DNA of 64,000 nt. It comes from a virus. The stretch lies in IMG/VR virus record IMGVR_UViG_3300024226_000001, positions 62,001 through 126,000 of that record; one strand, 5' to 3'. The notes under the pieces are model-generated. The model saw only the letters and a program-made list of their open reading frames with translations, was not told where the DNA came from and made no database searches. A program made the position numbers and the translations under genes. Shown here piece by piece: positions 61,275 to 64,000 of this stretch (position 1 is the stretch's first letter; each line of letters starts with the position of its first letter).

Positions 61275-61857
61275 AGAGGAAATAAAAAAATTAATAAAGG
61301 GCAAGGGTAGGGCCAAGGCGGCCAACGAGGCTGAACAGTGGTTTCAAAAAAGTTTAAAGGATAAAAAGGAAAAGGCAGTGGGTTCTATTAGATCTAGATT
61401 TGTTCCAGGAAAAATGTATGTATTTGAATATACCCCAATAACAGAGGATATTAAATGGTATGATGATAATCCTGTTGTTCTAGCCTTAGATCCTTATGAA
61501 GGAGACGACATAGGAATTAATATAACAATGCTTCCTCCTAAATTTAGAGAAGAATTCTTAGACGAGATATATGGTAGATACGAATCATCTATAAAATCCG
61601 CTTCTAAAAAGGAAGACGCTAAAAAACAAAAAGGTTTACCCAGATTTTCATATAAAGGTGCAAAAAGATATCTTGAATCATTTGGATATGATTTTGCAAT
61701 AAGAAGATATAAGCCTTCTAAAAAAACTAATCAAGCTGTAGTAGCTTATAAAGATTGGTGTAAGATGGCAATATGTGACTTCGATTCTCTTCAGGGAATT
61801 GATAAACAGCAGCTTATTAGATTATTTGAAGATCATCGTAGAAAAAAGAATATATAA
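61261..61857 (+). CDS. Conserved phage protein with Y-x-P / YDxxP motif
   Basis: A protein of 198 residues overlapping gene 4 by 14 bases. The N-terminal 45 residues are very basic and helical. The centre reads KMYVFEYTPITEDIKWYDDNPVV, a motif (YxP...YDxxP) I associate with a widespread phage family of uncertain function, often near head genes. The C-terminal part is basic (RRYKPSKKT, then a helix). Its place between gp4 and portal suggests a structural or DNA-end-binding role; this is inference. Confidence 0.7.
   Translation: MGYIKEEIKKLIKGKGRAKAANEAEQWFQKSLKDKKEKAVGSIRSRFVPGKMYVFEYTPITEDIKWYDDNPVVLALDPYEGDDIGINITMLPPKFREEFLDEIYGRYESSIKSASKKEDAKKQKGLPRFSYKGAKRYLESFGYDFAIRRYKPSKKTNQAVVAYKDWCKMAICDFDSLQGIDKQQLIRLFEDHRRKKNI
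61846..61856 (+). promoter_or_regulatory. AAGAATATATA box before portal gene
   Basis: A one-base-longer variant of the late box, 33 nt before the portal ATG. A separate AGTATAAT box at 61863-61870 lies between it and the gene, so the portal may have both early/middle and late control. Confidence 0.4.
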
Positions 61858-61862
61858 AGAGA

Positions 61863-61870
61863 AGTATAAT
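61863..61870 (+). promoter_or_regulatory. AGTATAAT promoter-like box before portal gene
   Basis: A copy of the second recurrent box, 19 nt before the portal ATG at 61890. Confidence 0.4.
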
Positions 61871-61889
61871 ACAATTGTAATTTTAACAC

Positions 61890-63485
61890 ATGGCAGGATT
61901 TATAGAAAGAAACGGACCATTAAGTACTGGTAAAAGATCATTCACACTAAGTGATACATTAAAAAGACTCTCGTCTTTCGGAATGTATTACGATGATTTA
62001 GTCTTAAGACAATCTCAGGCAATAGGCCCTGTAGAAGATGAATTTGGTTACGGCCAAATGAATCAGATGGGTCTAGATGACGATAACATGTATGGGGCAT
62101 TTGCTGCATTATCGATGGCAGATACCAATATGAGAAAAAATATTCCTTTCTTTGACCAAGGTTATGAAGGTAAAAGAGAAGAATTAAGAAGATTTTCTAC
62201 ACATGATGAAATAGAAGATATATTAGATATCTTATGTGATGAATCTATCGTGTATGACAATAAGAACTTTATTGGAAATCCAGAACTTATAGGAATGGAT
62301 GTTTCAGAAGAAGTTACAAAGTACTTAAATAAATCATACAGAGATTTATATCAATATTTTGGATTTAATTCAGATCAATCGGCATGGTACTTCTTTAGAA
62401 AATTCTTAATTGACGGATATCTTTCTTTTGAAATTATTTACAGCCCAGATCAAGATCAGATTATAGGATTTAAGGAAATAGATCCTATTACACTAATGCC
62501 AGGTTATAATAAAGATGATGGTAAAAAAGTATGGGTTCAATTTAAGGACGATCCTGTTAAGGAGAGAGTCCTGTATGATTCACAGATTATCTATCTTTCT
62601 TATTCTTCAATAACCACTGCCTCGAGAGTAAGTTACTTAGAAAGACTTATAAGATCATTTAACCTGATGAGAATAATGGAACATACTAGAGTTATCTGGG
62701 CGGTTACAAACTCATCATATAGAATGAAGTTTATTATTCCAGTTGGTGGTAAATCTAAAACAAGAGCTAAACAATCTCTTGCTCAATTAATGGGTAATTA
62801 TAAAGAAGTTGTAGATTTTGATTGGGATTCAGCTACATTAGCAACTAATGGAAAACCAATGCTCCAATTTAACAAAGAATATTGGTTACCATCTAAAGAA
62901 GGAGAATCTCCAGAGATTGAAACTTTAGGAGGAGACGGTCCCGAATTATCAGATACAGAAGCACTTAAATATTTTAATGATAAATTAAAAATGGTTTCTA
63001 AAATACCATTCAATAGATTCATGTACGAAGACGGTGGAGGTGACTTTAACCTTGCAGCTGATGGTATGATTAGAGATGAAATTAAGTTTTCTAAATTTAT
63101 CAAAAGATTACGTTCTTCTTTCCAAGAAATTTTAGTAAAACCCCTATGGTTACAAATGTGTCTTAAATTTCCTGAATTTAAAGATGATGCAGGTTTTAGA
63201 ACTCAAATAGCTATTCAATTTAATGAAGAGAATATGTTTGCTGAATTAAAACAAATGGAAATCATGGAGAAACGATTAGACTTTATATCTACAATGCAAG
63301 ATTCTCTAATGAAAACAGATCCAGTTACTATGGAAGAAATGCCTTACTTTGATATGGAATTCTTAGTAGACAGATATTTAAAATTATCCCCTGACGATAA
63401 AGCTGCAAACGAAGCTTATAAACAAAGACAAGCTTCTGAAGAAGCAGAAGAACCTGAGGTGGACCCTATGGACATGGGATTCTAG
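61890..63485 (+). CDS. 20: Portal vertex protein gp20
   Basis: A protein of 531 residues (T4 gp20: 524). Twelve copies form the DNA entry/exit channel and start head assembly. Diagnostic segments in order are WYFFRKFLIDGYLSFEII, GFKEIDPITLMPGYN, SYLERLIRSFNLMRIMEHTR, then AVTNSSYRMKFIIPVG, NKEYWLPSKEGESPEIETLGG and ALKYFNDKLKMVSKIPFNRF. These follow the gp20 pattern of a crown, wing with stem helices, and the YWLP(R/S)(K/R)EG segment. A C-terminal acidic tail ends DPMDMGF. The next gene is an acidic gp67-like protein, as in T4. Confidence 0.94.
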   Translation: MAGFIERNGPLSTGKRSFTLSDTLKRLSSFGMYYDDLVLRQSQAIGPVEDEFGYGQMNQMGLDDDNMYGAFAALSMADTNMRKNIPFFDQGYEGKREELRRFSTHDEIEDILDILCDESIVYDNKNFIGNPELIGMDVSEEVTKYLNKSYRDLYQYFGFNSDQSAWYFFRKFLIDGYLSFEIIYSPDQDQIIGFKEIDPITLMPGYNKDDGKKVWVQFKDDPVKERVLYDSQIIYLSYSSITTASRVSYLERLIRSFNLMRIMEHTRVIWAVTNSSYRMKFIIPVGGKSKTRAKQSLAQLMGNYKEVVDFDWDSATLATNGKPMLQFNKEYWLPSKEGESPEIETLGGDGPELSDTEALKYFNDKLKMVSKIPFNRFMYEDGGGDFNLAADGMIRDEIKFSKFIKRLRSSFQEILVKPLWLQMCLKFPEFKDDAGFRTQIAIQFNEENMFAELKQMEIMEKRLDFISTMQDSLMKTDPVTMEEMPYFDMEFLVDRYLKLSPDDKAANEAYKQRQASEEAEEPEVDPMDMGF

Positions 63486-63489
63486 AAAA

Positions 63490-63500
63490 AAGAATATATA
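63490..63500 (+). promoter_or_regulatory. AAGAATATATA box before core protein gene
   Basis: A variant late box 7 nt before the ATG at 63508. The short distance makes it doubtful as the promoter of this gene. Confidence 0.25.
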
Positions 63501-63507
63501 ATTAGCA

Positions 63508-63876
63508 ATGAAACACTTAAAAACATTTAAAAACTACTCTAATTTAACAGAAGATGCACTAGAAGTCGGAGACGATTCAGATGTAATAGTAGATGATATT
63601 CTTTTAGATTCAGGTGAAAAGATTAAATCTGCTGAAATTATAGGAGTAATAAATACAAGTAAAACAGAGAAAGAATTCAAAGAATATTTTTATAAAGAAT
63701 ACGGTAATAACGCATTTACCGAAGAAGATATGCAAACTCTAGTCACTTATTATTTAGAAGTTGAAACAGAAGTAAAGGCTAAGGAAACTGAGGAGGAAGA
63801 AGCTGCTAAGAAGGAAGAAGGTGGCGAAGAAGGTGCTGGAGGCTTAGAAGATGAGCTAGGAGATTTAGAAATATAG
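63508..63876 (+). CDS. Acidic prohead core protein (gp67-like)
   Basis: A protein of 122 residues. The leader HLKTFKNYSNLTE15|D resembles the capsid leaders elsewhere in the window. The C-terminal 40 residues are nearly all Glu, Lys, Ala and Gly and strongly acidic (ETEEEEAAKKEEGG and on), as in T4 gp67, a small acidic core protein encoded right after gp20 and cleaved by gp21. Position and composition support the role; there is no detailed sequence match. Confidence 0.65.
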   Translation: MKHLKTFKNYSNLTEDALEVGDDSDVIVDDILLDSGEKIKSAEIIGVINTSKTEKEFKEYFYKEYGNNAFTEEDMQTLVTYYLEVETEVKAKETEEEEAAKKEEGGEEGAGGLEDELGDLEI

Positions 63877-63903
63877 AAAAAATGAAAAATCATTATTCTT
63901 CAA

Positions 63904-63913
63904 AAGATATATA
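63904..63913 (+). promoter_or_regulatory. Putative late promoter box AAGATATATA
   Basis: The box ends 25 nt before the ATG at 63939, at standard spacing. Activity is inferred. Confidence 0.5.
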
Positions 63914-63938
63914 AACAACAAACATAGTATTAAAATAT

Positions 63939-64000
63939 ATGAATACAAAAAACAATCTATTAATCCTAGAAAGATCTTCTAGTGAATTAGAATTCAAACA
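63939..64000 (+). CDS. Start of a head gene, possibly prohead protease gp21 (3' end outside window)
   Basis: Only 20 codons are visible (NNLLILERSSSELEFK). The gene follows the gp20 and gp67-like genes. In T4 the order is 20-67-68-21, so gp21, the protease that would cut the sites predicted in this window, or gp68 is expected. The sequence itself is too short to decide. Confidence 0.5.
   Translation, partial: MNTKNNLLILERSSSELEFK

Noticed and set aside
4530-63103. Many minus-strand and alternative-frame ORFs of 60-200 codons
   Set aside because: Each lies inside a clear + strand gene, has no A-rich leader, and has the composition expected from reading AT-rich genes in other frames. No minus-strand ORF occupies a gap.

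Overview
The window looks like part of the genome of a lytic, T4-like (straboviral-grade) myovirus infecting a Bacteroidetes host. The T4 signature is broad: homologues or clear counterparts of gp32, gp61, UvsY, UvsW, gp56, alpha-glucosyltransferase, gp43, NrdA/NrdB, gp45, UvsX, gp41, gp47, gp46, gp55, gp4 and gp20 can be read from protein motifs. The host guess rests on composition and initiation signals: AT-rich DNA, no Shine-Dalgarno sequences, and A-rich leaders such as AATAAACA just before ATG, as in Bacteroidetes. Every gene found is on the + strand, gaps are short, and many genes overlap by 1-20 bases. No tRNA, CRISPR, insertion sequence or integrase was seen.

Layout: 1-18.8 kb holds virion genes: two very large structural proteins, two paralogous collagen-like/tail-collar fibre proteins (the first ending in a Hint autoprocessing domain), a membrane-anchored coiled-coil protein and a tail-tube-fold protein. 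18.9-24.5 kb holds a glycine-zipper peptide precursor, a RuvC-like nuclease and the gp32-primase-UvsY-UvsW block, with a T4-like candidate autoregulatory operator before gp32. 24.5-37.9 kb is a block of probable internal head proteins and packaged enzymes. They share an N-terminal leader resembling the T4 capsid-targeting sequence and carry many (I/L/V/M)-x-E sites like those cut by the gp21 prohead protease. Two nucleotidyltransferase-type ligases, one fused to an NMNAT-like domain, sit in this block. 37.9-43.8 kb is metabolic and DNA-modification cargo: methylglyoxal synthase, a cytidylyltransferase-like enzyme, a nucleotide-sugar dehydratase, T4-type alpha-glucosyltransferase and dCTPase/dUTPase. 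43.8-57.2 kb is the replication/recombination core. Here family B DNA polymerase is split inside the fingers, with nrdB, nrdA and the sliding clamp between its halves; uvsX, a 2OG oxygenase, helicase gp41 and gp47/gp46 follow. 57.3-64 kb returns to morphogenesis: an AAA ATPase with a capsid leader, a gp15-like protein, late sigma factor gp55, gp4, portal gp20, a gp67-like acidic core protein and the start of what is probably gp21.

How it works together: gp43N/43C, gp45, gp41, gp61 and gp32 form a T4-type replisome; UvsX/UvsY/UvsW/gp46/gp47 give recombination-dependent replication; NrdAB and gp56 shape the dNTP pool; and the glucosyltransferase suggests glucosylated hydroxymethyl-pyrimidine DNA, although no hydroxymethylase gene lies in the window. 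A recurrent GATATATA box 23-34 nt before many start codons is a plausible late promoter for gp55. A second box, AGTATAAT or GTAGAAT, precedes other units. Several perfect hairpins with T tracts mark terminators.
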